Below are positions 33,301 to 44,300 of a DNA stretch of 64,000 nt, one piece after another (the first letter of the stretch is position 1; the number at the start of each line of letters is the position of its first letter). Source of the DNA: Tribonema minus (Eukaryota > Sar > Xanthophyceae > Tribonematales > Tribonemataceae); NCBI GenBank assembly GCA_017506865.1, contig JAFCMP010000157.1, forward strand, positions 1 through 64,000, given 5' to 3'. Both the position numbers and the translations under genes were made by a program. The notes under the pieces are model-generated. The model had not been told where the DNA came from. It searched no databases and worked only from the letters and a program-made list of their open reading frames with translations.

Positions 33301-36180
33301 AGTCTGTACCAGGATGCCCTTGGCCGTGATTTTATTCAATCATTCATGAATTGGCGCAGGCCACACGGTTTGTCGGGGGCTTCGCAATAGCCGGGGCCCT
33401 TACCACGGAAGACTACCTGGCCACAAAAACAATTCCATCATCAGCTTTGTCTCCTATGCTGCCTGAAGGCCAAACCACAATGTTTGGGCGCTGCACACCA
33501 CCTTTTCATGATTTCCTTTCTTTAACCCATGAATTTGCACAGGCCATTTGTTTTGTCGGGGGCTTCGCAATGGCCGGGACATCACCGCGAAAGACTACCT
33601 GGCCACAAAACCATACTATATCACCCAACTTCGTTTCGTTACTGCCTGAAGCATTGTTGTCATCAAGCCTGGACCGTGATGATTGGATGCAGCAGAAAAA
33701 CTGTGCTGCGACCATGCTGGCACCTCACACACCACTTTCTTCATGCATTCGTGAATTCATCCATGAGTATGCAGGCCATTCGGTTTGTAGGGGGCTTTGC
33801 AATGGCCGGGGACATCACATCGGAAGACTACCTGGCCACAAAACCGGACCCCATCGCAGGCTTCGCAGAGCCCATCATGGTGAGCACTGCTGCTGACGAG
33901 CCTGCAAATGTTGAGAGCAGCAGGCAGAACATGCACTTTCTCACTGCTTGGAAGAATTTGACGGGCCAGTAGGCGTGTGTGTGCTTGTTGCACGAGGCCC
34001 CTTGGGTGGTTCTTTCTTGCAAGGACAGGGGTATGTATCTGGTACAACTGTGCGCACAAATCAGCAGAGGGTAGAAGTGTGCGCCAGGTATGATATGCCA
34101 TGTTGCACATCTACACAGTGCTCATGTCGGATGGACGGGGTGTGTGTTGAAGTTTGGACGGGGTGTGTGTTGAAGTTTGGACGGGGTGTGTGTTTGAAGT
34201 TTAGGAAAAGGCCATGTCGCTCGTGTGGTTTGCCATAATGTACTGCGGAAAAGCATGCGACCGACAACATGATCCAGCTGTTCAGCTCACTCAACAGCCA
34301 GTGTTTGGATGAGAATGTGTCCTGCGCAAGCTTGTTGTTGACCACTCCAGGGGGCGCAGCATTATTTGCATGTCATTGTGGTAGCCGTAAGTTTATACGC
34401 AGTGCACCTGAAATTAAACCCCACAAGCTTTCTGCCAGGTCCGATGGAACAGTACATTTTGCGGTACGTGTCGCTGTGTTTGTTGTCCCTACTGTAGTGT
34501 CAGCAGTTGTTGCTCAGACGCAGTTGCAGTTCTGTACATCAACATGACATGCACTGTGCGCAATGCAGCAGCTGCTGCGAACGTCAGCACTGCCAAGCCC
34601 ATACGCGCTGCGCATGTATGCATGCGTGTGAAGATTTTTGACCGCTCCACGTGCAACTTCGTTGTAACTGCCTGCAACTGCCCTGCCCGTAACTGTCACG
34701 CCTGCGCAGACGCACATGAACAGCGACCACAGTGACAGCACCGCGGCCATGGTGGAGCATTACATCACAGGTGGCGCAAAGGTGCGTGGATATGAAGGAC
34801 TGCATGAGCTACCGCGCTTATAATGAAAGTTCACAGCGTGCCACCGTCATTAGTGGGGCATTACATCACGGGAGGCGCAAAGATGCGTGGAAATGAACAA
34901 CTGCCTGAGCTACCGCGCTCATGATTGTGAAAACTCGCAGCACGTGCTACCTTTAATAATGGAGCTTTGTATCACGGGAGGCGCAAAGGTGCGTGCATGT
35001 GAAGGACTGCTCGCGACCGGGCAATCAATTGTAAAGGTTGTGCCGCTTGCTACCTTTGCTAGCCTTGTGTGAAATAACCAAACGCATTTTTATGATTGAA
35101 GTGAAGCAAGGGAGCGTTGCACTTGTCGCACACGACTTTGCTTTTACAAGGGTTAGGGTTAGGTTCAAGGGCTAGGGTTGCCTACATGTACCCCTAACCC
35201 TAACCCTAAGTGCCGGTACTGCACATCAGCGGTGTTTTTTCAGACAGCTTCGACCGTAGTCTAGGAATATATAGATATGGGCACTTGGGACGCACCAGAC
35301 GACATACTGCAGGACGGTGACAGAGCACCTGATTTTCAAAGCCCCTCCTTGCACACATGTAGCGGTGGCTTTGGGGTTACGGCAGGGTTAGGCAGGCCGC
35401 AAATATCATGCTTCAGCAAGTACCTAAGGTAAACCCTAGGCTTGTATTGTGAGTATCTGCTTGGGGTCCCTGGTTCCACGGAGGTGAGCCATGCGATGTC
35501 AGGCGGAGGAGCTCGCTGTCCTTTAAGGGTTAGGGTTAGGGTTAGCCTAACCCTAACCCCAACCCTAGCCTAATCCTAACCCTGACCCTCCGCTTTGCAC
35601 CGCAAGATCGTCATGCCAAGCGCTGCTAGCTGCACGAATCCACAATGTGCTCTGACCATGGGATGCTCTAGCACGCTGATAGTCCCATCGTCATTCATCT
35701 GCTGAGCACTGCTGTGCTGTCGCCGCGCGGTGCAGGTCGACTCCGTTGACAGGAAGGGCATGAACGTGCTCATGTGGACCATATATCAATGGCAAATCTG
35801 GCAACCTCTAGTGTTCGGTCTTGGGCTGGGGCTGCTCTTGTGCGTGCAGGTGTTGTCAATAAAACGCATCTCGGTACTTGTGCAACAACACCAGGGCGCA
35901 TGCTCCTCAACCAACCTCCCATTCTAACCGGTTTTAGGCTCGGCTATTTCTCAAGCCCTCTGAACAGGAGATTTGCTGAGCACTGCTGTGCTGCCGCCGC
36001 GCGGCGCAGGTGGACTCTGCGACGCTCGTCGGCGTTGACAGGAAGGGCATGAACGTGCTCGTGGCCATGGGCGGCGAGTCGGGCAAGCTGCGCCTGCCCT
36101 TCCCGTCCCCCGCCGATGACCGCAAGGCCGTCAAGGACAGGATCGTGGAGATGACGCGCGCGGCGGCGCCGCCCAGCTGA
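26209..36180 (+). CDS. Plastid-type FMN-binding split-barrel / DUF2470 protein
   Basis: Eight exons: 26209-26310, 27595-27774, 29521-29689, 30675-30775, 32021-32116, 33775-33879, 34710-34781 and 36010-36180 (TGA). All phases agree, giving 331 residues. Residues 1-20 form a signal peptide (MKAVSALLALGSSSLVLQ) followed by GARGFAAVGG, reminiscent of the ASAF-type cleavage site of bipartite leaders for complex plastids; plastid targeting is an inference. Residues about 95-250 match the pyridoxamine-phosphate-oxidase-like split barrel: VLSTNSKKLEGYPNGSVV, GRPLFAFSTMSAHTSDL, then HPNAFWVDFGDFSWFRMD and VGGFAMAGDITSEDYLA. Residues about 252-331 are the DUF2470 domain: HMNSDHSDS, then VDRKGMNVLVAMGG and KLRLPFPSPADDRKAVK. 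Relatives bind FMN or haem and include regulators of tetrapyrrole metabolism. The exact reaction here is unknown. Confidence 0.92.
27230..27560. repeat. (CA)n microsatellites before FMN-protein exon 2
   Basis: Two long CA runs (about 27229-27320 and 27470-27560, with an intervening CG run) flank a 5' echo of exon 2 at about 27331-27420 (ctgcgcatgagcactgccaa, then ggaggagcagccaac). The second run ends about 35 bp before the true acceptor, gcctcgcag. Long open frames on either strand here are purely repeat-derived. Confidence 0.9.
27935..28875 (+). repeat. 3' echoes of FMN-protein exon 2
   Basis: At least six copies of the exon 2 end (gagcaccaacgctcagcggc, then gcggctcactaaggcggaag and gtgag) lie at about 27940-27990, 28058-28105, 28185-28230, 28593-28640, 28686-28730 and 28832-28870. 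The nearest still encodes EHQRSAARLTKAEE with an intact donor. Spacing is irregular (about 90-360 bp). Confidence 0.88.
29040..29520 (+). repeat. 5' echoes of FMN-protein exon 3
   Basis: Five copies of the acceptor region plus exon start (tatcgctcag, then gtgaagacgctggtcgc) occur at about 29040-29085, 29130-29175, 29218-29260, 29308-29345 and 29410-29460. They are separated by similar filler (cctacctaccctgccccccc). Their period of about 90 bp looks like a tandem array that ends in the true exon at 29521. Confidence 0.9.
29811..29880 (+). repeat. 3' echo of FMN-protein exon 3
   Basis: This repeats the last ~50 bp of exon 3 (gctgtttgcgttttccaaca, then accagcgatctgggtgca) and about 20 bp of intron (gtgagagaaagttctgga). 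The exon part carries substitutions. Confidence 0.85.
30484..30532. repeat. Interstitial telomere-like TTAGGG repeats
   Basis: This is a short degenerate array of TTAGGG units in the intron before exon 4 of the FMN-protein gene. Similar arrays lie in the same gene at about 31185-31285, 35150-35212 and 35524-35585. The last two contain both orientations close together. Confidence 0.88.
31440..31960 (+). repeat. 5' echoes of FMN-protein exon 5
   Basis: Copies of the acceptor and exon start (gcagatcgaggctgtcagga, then catcgYatgcaagg) lie at about 31440-31475, 31536-31580, 31643-31675 and 31915-31960. The first lacks the acceptor part. Intervening DNA repeats acatgcgctgcgctgcg and gtgtgctg. Confidence 0.85.
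32245..32790 (+). repeat. 3' echoes of FMN-protein exon 5
   Basis: Three long copies (about 32248-32298, 32476-32530 and 32737-32785) repeat the exon end coding for DFGDFSWFRMDTIK, followed by gtgagaga or gtaggaga. They also carry about 60-100 bp of similar intron (ttggaaactt, gggcgtgggcgtcaca), so the duplicated unit extends well into the intron. Two of the three still carry a full-length frame and a donor. Confidence 0.9.
33350..33620 (+). repeat. 5' echoes of FMN-protein exon 6
   Basis: Two copies, about 33356-33430 (RFVGGFAIAGALTTEDYLAT) and 33540-33612 (a broken frame in its second half), keep a cag acceptor and the exon start. The exon end and its donor are missing. Both are followed by similar intron text ending in cttcatgatttc or cattc-gaattcat. 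Confidence 0.88.
34840..34995 (+). repeat. 3' echoes of FMN-protein exon 7
   Basis: The exon 7 end (ggagcattacatcacaggtg, then gcgcaaag and gtgcgtg) is repeated at about 34852-34892 and 34958-35000. The following intron bases (gaaggactgc, gctaccgcgctYat) are carried along. Confidence 0.85.
35700..35790 (+). repeat. 5' echo of FMN-protein exon 8
   Basis: The copy ctgagcactgctgtgctg...gcgcggtgcag, then gtcgactccgttgacaggaa, precedes the true acceptor at 36009. Between 35700 and 35790 it reproduces about 35 bp of intron end and 45 bp of exon start. A stretch equal to about 9 bp of exon (acgctcgtc) is deleted in the echo. Confidence 0.85.
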
Positions 36181-38310
36181 GCACTGCTGCCGCTGCTGCC
36201 GCCGCTGCCGCTGCCGCTGCTGCTGCGGCTGGCGCTGCGGCGGCGGCGGCGACGGCTGCTGCTGCTGCTGCTGCTGCCGCCGCTGCTGCTGCTGCCGCTG
36301 CTGCTGCTGCTGGCGCTGCGGCTGCCGCCGCTGCTGGCGCTGCCGCTGCTAGGTTTGCGGCATCGGCAGCAGCTCAACGCGAACGCTGCGGGCGCGGGGG
36401 CGCTTGCGGGGCGGCGGCGCGGTCTCTGCTGCTGCCGCTGTGACAGCGATCCGTTGCTGTGGCGAGCGCTGCCGCGGCGGCAGCCCGTCGCGCCGCTGCT
36501 GCTGCGGCGGCGCCAGTGATCGGCGCTGCCTTTGCCCACCACTGTTTAGGGGTCGAGCAGTGCTGCACAAACGATCCGTGCATCATAGCGGCGCTGCAAT
36601 AGTTGCGTGGCCCTTCACTCGCAGCAGCAGTCCGGTGCAGCTTAAGTGCGGGGCCGTGATCACACAGCATTGCTGCATTCTGTTAGTATTGTGATACAGG
36701 CGCTAGGGACTAGGGTGAGGCTGGCCTAAGCCGTCCGTGAACCCACACTGCACTGCATGTAGTAGGAGGCCGTGCACGGCTATCGGATACTTCACTTCTT
36801 GAAGTAGGAATACTTACATCAGCAGTTGCTGGAGAGGCAGCCTTTGGTGCGAATGTTTTTGCTGCTGTTCTGCGCCGTGCTGTGAGCATGCTGAAGCACC
36901 TCAATCGGGGGCAATTGCGAAGCCGATGACAGGGATGCACTTGGTCTCTACCTAGCCCTACTGCCAGTGCGCCAGTTCATCGAGTCGTGTCGGTTCTGAT
37001 ACAAGACTACTCCGAACACCCTACGTCAGCTCAAACGCCCCGCATGGCACTTACACTTCAGATGCATGCCCGACGTTTCAACAACCAACCTCTCCCAGCT
37101 GTATTGGCGGCATTGGCTCTGCAGCTGGTGCGTGCACGCGCCCGCAGGCCGCACGTGTGCTTGTACCTGGGGGAATAACCTGCCCCTGTTTGCCAATGTC
37201 GGCTGTCCCAGCTCTCTTGGAGACGACACATTCTCTTCCGTCGGTGACTACTGCCGCTGGATGATTGCCAGTGTCATGGACAGACACACGCAGTGCGGGA
37301 ACGCGTGCATCGCAGCAAACACAAATGGAGCAGACTGCACACCAAAGACGAAGGAATTTTAGTTACACCATTACTGGTAGCGGGCAGTGTGAGGCGTTGA
37401 AGGCCGATGAGGGTTACACCCACGCTCTACCTTCAAACGACTTGATGATAACCCATGACATCATCATGCCATTTCAAACATGCCTGTCACGCCCCTCCCA
37501 TGAAAAGTCCATCACCTGCACACACACAGTGCGCATTGCGTGTCTCCTCGAAACTGGTCACAGTTACGAAAACAATTGTATCGTGAGCACCTGCCACCAC
37601 TACAGCCCTCGCAGTGCTGCAGCGGTGGCAGCCTCGCTGAGAGCCAGGGCTACTGCAAGCCCTACATACCCCCAGCGCAGACTTCCGACACGCTTAGGCC
37701 GGAAATAGGTTCAAGGCAAGCCCTAGTTGTGTGCTTGGACCCCCCCCCCCCTCGCACTGTAGCCCTAGGCCTGATGACATCCTCCGTCCGGATTTAGTGC
37801 CAACACCGGGTGTGTGGTTGGCGCAACATGATCAGCTCTGGGTGTCGGCGGCGGCGCCGGCGTTGTTGCGAAACGTGGCGCGTGCCGCCGTTGCGAAGCG
37901 CGGCGACTTGGGCTGCGTTAGAGCCCTGCGCAGTGACAATGGCACAATCAGGCAGCAGAGAGATTCGTTGAGCGGCAAAGACAAGCGCGAATTTGCACAA
38001 GGTCTGTGCTGGCATCTTATACCAGCGGCCTGGTGTGCCTCCGCCTTGTGTACAGTGGCAATCGCGTGTGAGCACTGAGCACTGTCACTCACTTGCTGGC
38101 ACGCCCAAACAATGAGCTGGACCTGAACGTCAAATTTGATGCTTCAAAGTCGTAAGTAATGCACTGCCGAAGTACGCGGTGCGCTGGCGCCGCAGCAACT
38201 GCTAGCAATTCCAAAACAACGAGCTGAACCTCAAAGCCTACACAATAGTCTTTAAAAAATGTGGTGTGGTGTACTTGAAGTTGTAAGTGATGAACTGTTA
38301 AAGTACGCAC
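36181..38310. other. Convergent 3' region of the FMN-protein and TPX2 genes
   Basis: 36181-36350 is a CTG/CCG-rich run directly after the stop codon. The rest, to about 38.1 kb, shows no recognisable exon. The TPX2 gene should end here, because its last identified exon stops at 38311 in phase 2. Repeated words at 38110-38300 (gagctgRacctSaa, gatgaactgttaaagtacg) look like junction echoes, so a short terminal exon probably lies in this interval. Confidence 0.5.
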
Positions 38311-41300
38311 CTGCGCGCTGGCGCCGCGGCGACAGGCGCAGGCCTCAGATCGATGGGCTTCGCCACGAACTTGAAGCCGCCTTCGCTGGCAGGCTTCAAC
38401 CTCAACATGCGCAGCTCTTCCGCATCCTTCTGAGCCCTGGCGGCCGCCTCTGCTTGCTTGGCATCTGCACGGCAGCAGCGCAAAAGAGTTTATGGTCAGG
38501 TTACGCATATGTTGAACCGTCGTCAAAATCCTCTGGTTCGACTGGAAACGCCCAAGTACAATCTCTGGCCCCAACTGCTGCATCGGCGACTGTGGACATC
38601 GGACCTGCGCTGCCTCCACCAGCACTTGCCGCCGTACACCGCATTTGCTGCCCCAGCACCTCACATCTGGACACTATCTTGGGACTTAGCGGTACCCTTG
38701 ATTGTTGTTACACACACTCTTTCAGAGTCTTGTCCGTGGGGAGGGTCAGCGATGCGGCGACGGCGCAGGCAGATGGCGGCTTCGCCTGCTTGGTGGCCTA
38801 CGCCGACGCAGCGACCGAGTGTCAAGCCTGCTGCCTGCTGCGGCAAGATCACAACGCGAACACCAACACCTGCAACCACACCGTCGAAGACCGGAGCCTA
38901 TCCGCCGCCGTCCCTGCCGCCGGCGATGGCGCACGCCTTCAACCCACAACCGACACAAGGACACTATCTTGGGGCCTCGCGGCACCCTTGATTGTTAGTC
39001 ATACAACTCTGCGGAGTGTTGTCCAAGGCATGTGGATAGAGAGCGGCGCCTGTGCGCGGCGACGGGGCAGGCGGCGGCAGCTGCTTGGCGGGAGCGGCGC
39101 GGAGGAGCAGGAGCAGGAGCAGCAGGAGGAAGGAGTTCGCAGCAGGGGTTCCAGTGTGCGGCCGGGGACACCGGGGGGGGTGACACTAGCAAATAGAGGG
39201 CGGGTTTTAGTAGATATGCTTGCTGGAGTGACAGCATCAGCCTTTGCAGCACCAGTGCCTGGCACTTAGTGATCCATGACCATTGTCCTCAGTTCTGGGC
39301 GCTGCTACCAGTAGCCCAGGCCTGCACAAAGCTGTTCACGGTTAGGACCATTTTGGCAGAGACACGGGAGGCCTCAAAGTGGGTCTGGTCGTGTAGAGGC
39401 AGTAGCTTAGGCACTTTGGTGCAGCATGATAGTGGGGACTGATCGGGGTTTGGGTGGGGTTTGTTGGGGTTGGGTTGGACTCTTCGTAGCAACAGCATTG
39501 ATACCCTTAGCACCAGTGCCTGGTGCCCAGTGATCATTTTGCCTAGAGGCGTGATTCAGACGTGTCAGCATGGTCCTCAGTTCTGGGCGCTGTCAAAGGC
39601 GACCCAGGCCTGCATAAATATTTTCCAAGACGGGACAAGTGTGCCTCACGACTGGGCAACCCTAAGTAGGGTTTGGTTGTGGGGTGTTGGTGGTAGTGTG
39701 AAGAGGGGGAAGCCTGTTTGTGGTTGAGTCTCTCTTCGGAGAAGGAATGTTGCATTGAGTGCACATCCAAAGAGAGGGCTTTTCGCGCCCCTTGCGAAGC
39801 GAAATTAATAAAAGTACAATCATCAATACATAGATGTATCAACGCAAGTGTCATCTCAAGAGCTGCAGGCCGACTTCACTTTCCAGTGTGCCTGACTGTA
39901 CGCGCTGCAAATTCAACCGAGCCACGCTCTTCTCACAAAAGGACCAAAGGCTCCTTCAAACCGCCAGACAAATGTTACTTCAAGCAGAAAGAAAACTTCC
40001 AATGCTGGCCTTGTCCTCCACAGAACTAACCCTAACCCTAACCCTAACCCTAACCCTAACCCTAAGCGCTTCCCCTCCGCACTGACAGCACTCACCAACT
40101 CTTGACTCCGCCGCACTACTCTCACAACAGTTCATCGCCATCTAGTGCGACAGCATCTGCTGTTCGTCGCGATTTGCGCATGTGCGCAAATGTCACACAG
40201 CGCGAGAGCTGAGAAACTTCAACACTGACCTTCCACTTCCTTGTTGCGAGCACTTGCCCAGTGCCACCCCCTGCTACCTCGAGAAACCAATGGTATGTTT
40301 GACATCTCGCCTTTGACATCTGACTCAATTACAGAACTTCAACACTGACCTTCCACTTCCTTGTCACGAGCCGCCTTCTCTGCCTCCCACTGGTGCCTCT
40401 GGAGCATGCGCCCCTCCGAGCTGATTGGTCAGAGCGGCAGAGGAGGCAGATGCATGGTGCAACAGGGCAAACATGAACATGGTGTATGTATATATGGAAA
40501 TGATTTCTAAGATCATAGAGCTCTAGGTGACAAGGTGTGGTGAGCATATATATTGCAATCATTGCAGGTAGGTATGAAGCATGCGCCCCTCCGAGCTGAT
40601 TGGTCAGACAAAGCGACAAAAGTACGCGAATGCGTGGTGAGACAAGGCTAGGTAATCATGTAGAAGTACGCATGTGTGTATATGTTTTAGCATGGTAGGT
40701 ATATATATTACTGGAAGGAGGGGTAGTAGAAAAGCAACAGGTGGAGCACGCGCCCCTCCGAGCTGTTTTGTCAAGGCGACAGAGGCAGGCAGGTGCACGG
40801 TGAAACAGGGCAAACATGAATATGGTGTGTATGTATGTCATTTGCAGACATGGTAGGTAGGTATGCACATAACATGCGCCCCTCCGAGCTGATTGGTCAG
40901 AGCGACAGAGGCAGGCAGATGCATGACCAAACAAGGTACTTTGGTGAGCAAAAAGTACATTCAGGCATAGTAGGCAGCAAATATTGTATATTCAAACACA
41001 ATAGGCAGGTAGGGCATGCACTGGCATGCAGTGTTGTTAACCACGGGAGAGCAGTGAGTAAAGGGAGTGAGAGTGAGTAAGGGAGTGAGCAGGATCTGAG
41101 AGGTGCTCACGGCACTCACGGCTAACCCTAGTTGCCGACCAGCTAACCCTAGGGGTAGGGTTAAGGTTAGGTCAGATCAAGCTAAGTCCTTGAGCATGTG
41201 GGGGCAAATGAAGCAGGTCTCACACTACGTGAATGTAGAGTTCAAGTTGCTGGTGCATAGACTCATACGGTCAAAGTAGTGGCCCATCGCTCTGCTTCGG

Positions 41301-44300
41301 CTGTTGCCGCCCTGCTGCAGTGCAGGCGTGCTTCTCGTTCCTTGATGTCAGTACCGGCCTTGCGCTTTCTTGGCCGTTGCTGCCACTTCATCGTCTGATG
41401 GCAGGACTTCCTTGCTGCTGCATTGTTTGATGCCGTGCCCTGCTGTTCTCGTGATCGTGATGCGATGCAGCTGTTTCTTGAACGAACTCTCGCAGACGAT
41501 GCACGCCACGTATCAGAATCAGTGCGCTTGTGGTGCACAAGGTGCTTTCCTCTTCTTTGGGCATGCTTTCATAGCGCTTCCACCACCACGCGCCCTCCCA
41601 GCTCGCTCCCAACCACCGTTCAAAAAAGAAATGAAGTTAAAGTTCAAGTTGAATACAAACTTCAAGTAGGTCTTACGTCAACTTCAACCCCAACCCGGGA
41701 GTGCCGGGAGTGAGTGGGATTCGGGGTCCTCACGGGGGGGCACGGGAGTGAGAGCCTCAGAGTGCAGTGATTAACAACACTGCTGGCATGTGTATTGATG
41801 CAAACATGCTTGGAGGTAGGGCTTGGGTGTTGCGTATGCTCGCAGCGCACCCGGGCATACACAAGCCACGGAATGTGGCAAGTGCACAACTGCAAGAGTA
41901 GTAGCAGGAAAGGCGGCTTGGGTTCAAGCATGTTCATAATCATGGATTTACACTACTATTCATCATTTTCATTCATGAATTCACCTGAATGCGTTCGCCT
42001 TGGCCCTCGTCGCGGGGCGCGCCTCCGGCCACAGCCCTCGTCACACGATATTTGTTTACGATCATGTTCATTGTCACAGAGATGAATTTACGAAATCATA
42101 CATTCAAATTCATGAATGAATTTACCTGAACGCGGGCTCCACGGCCCTCGTCGCGGGGCGCGCCTCCGGCCGCTTGTCCTCCTGCGGCACGAACGTCGTG
42201 TTCGGCAGCTGCAGCGCTCGGAAGTGGGCATCGTGCGCCGCGCGTTCTGTCTCCGCCTCTATCTGTTGTTGGCGGAGCGTACACACAAGAAAGAGGGGTA
42301 GAGTTAGGGGGGAGCGGGATGTGACACCATCAGCCCATGGAATCACTTGTATTGATGCCGTCGTGTTCGGCAGCTGTAGCGCTAGGAAATGGGCGTCATG
42401 CGCCGCGCGCTCTGTCTCCGCCTCTATCTGTTGTCGGCAGCGGGGGCATGCGCAGAAGTAGGTAGGAGTAGGGTTAGGGGTTTGGGTCAGGGGCACGCGA
42501 TGTGTGACGAAATCAGAAACGTGTTCGGCAGCTGCAGCGCTCGGAAGTGGGTGTGCGCCGCGCGTTCGGTCTCCGCCTCTATCTGTTTGTCGGCAGAGCG
42601 TACACACAAGAAAGAGGGGTAGAGTTAGGGGGGAGCGTGATGTGACACCATCAGCCCATGACGTTCAAAAAACGTCATGGCAGTGCTCTGTCTCCATCTC
42701 TATCTGTTGTCAGCGGCGGGGGCACGCACGGAACAAGTAGGGGTAGGGTGAGGGTTTTGAGTTACGGGGGAGTGTGGCATGAGGTTTTGATGCGAAGCTG
42801 ACATAAGAATGGCAGTGCTCAGTCTCCGCCTCCATGTGTTGTCGGCGGCGGGGCGTGCGCGAAATAATTAGGGTTAGGGGTTGGGTCAGGGGGGCGTGTG
42901 ATGTGCGACACCATCAGCCCATGGCGCAAAGCTGATGAATGAAGTTGTCGCCAATGTTTAAAAATGGCAGTGGTCGCTCTCCGCCTCTATCTGTTGTCAG
43001 CGGCGGGGCATGCGCGCAATAACTAGGGTTAGGGTTGAGGCGAAGCGTGATGTGACACCATCAGCCCATGACGCGAAGCTGATGAGTTTTCAGGAATGCC
43101 TGGTATGTGAGAGTCGCACTTACAAGACTCCGCAACACACATGCTAGTCGTATGTCCTTGAAGTATGCAAAGTAGCGATTCGCGCATGCTCCGCCTCCGC
43201 GGCGAAGTGCCTATCCATGCCCGGCATGTTGAACTTGCGCTTTACACACTGCTGCTTAATGATACTCAAGCATGTACTACCTTCTAACTTCAATGTCTAA
43301 GTTCAAGTGCGTACCTCTGCGGCCACCTCCGCGGCGAAGTGCCTTGTGCCTGTGTCCAGATGAGACTCGTGCCTGTGTCCAGATGAGACTCGTGCTATAC
43401 GCACTGCTGTTCATGATGCTGCGGATGGCTATAACTTTAATCTCAAACTTCAAGTACGCACCTTGGCGGCCAGCTCCGCCTCCGTGGCGAAGTGCCTGTC
43501 CATGCCCCGCATGTTGAACTCGTATAACGTCACACACTTCCCCCATCACGCACACACTGCCATTCACTTTTTAAGTAAAAATAAATCATATACTTCTATT
43601 TTTAAAAATGACTTAACACTTTAAAAGTAGTACAGTACGCACCTTGGCGGCCAGCTCCGCCGAAGTGCCTGTCCATCCCCGGCATCTTGAACTCGTGCGA
43701 TACGCACTACTGTTTCATGATCCTCAAGTATGTACCGTGGGATGGCATTCTTATGACTGCAAATATTCAACTTCAAGTGTGACTTGGCGGCCAGCTCCGC
43801 GACGAAGTGCCTGTCCAAGCCGGGCATGTTAAACTCGTATAACTCACCTACTTTCCCCATCTCATACATACTGCTACTTCGAGTATGTACCCACAAAACA
43901 AGATTTACTTTAACTGCACACCTTGGCGGCCAGCTCCGCCTCTGCGGCGAAGTGCCTGTCCATGCCCGGCATGTTGATTTCATGCTATACACACTGCTGC
44001 ATTATGATACTCAAGTATGCACCTTGGAACGGCCCTCTCAAAACTTCAATGTTGAACTTCGAGCTGTACCTTGGCGGCCAGCTCTGCCTCCGCGGCGAAG
44101 TGCCTGTCCATGCCCGGCATGTTGAACTCGTGCGTCTCCGTCAGCGGCCTGTCGCTCGCGTGCACGCGGAACCCCGCTGCCGACATGTCCGGCATGGGGC
44201 GCGCGACCACCTGCTTGAAGTTGAAGGTAGATGCAGAACTAGGGTTAGGGTTAGCATCAGGGGTTTTGTTGCTGGAATGCACGCGGAACCCCGCCGCTGA

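Noticed and set aside
38259-39269. 336-codon plus-strand open frame
   Set aside because: It is antisense to TPX2 exon 14 at its start and runs through duplicated retroelement-like DNA; no recognisable domain.
40022-40070. Chromosome end
   Set aside because: The telomere-type array is short, internal, and sits within an intron with coding exons on both sides.
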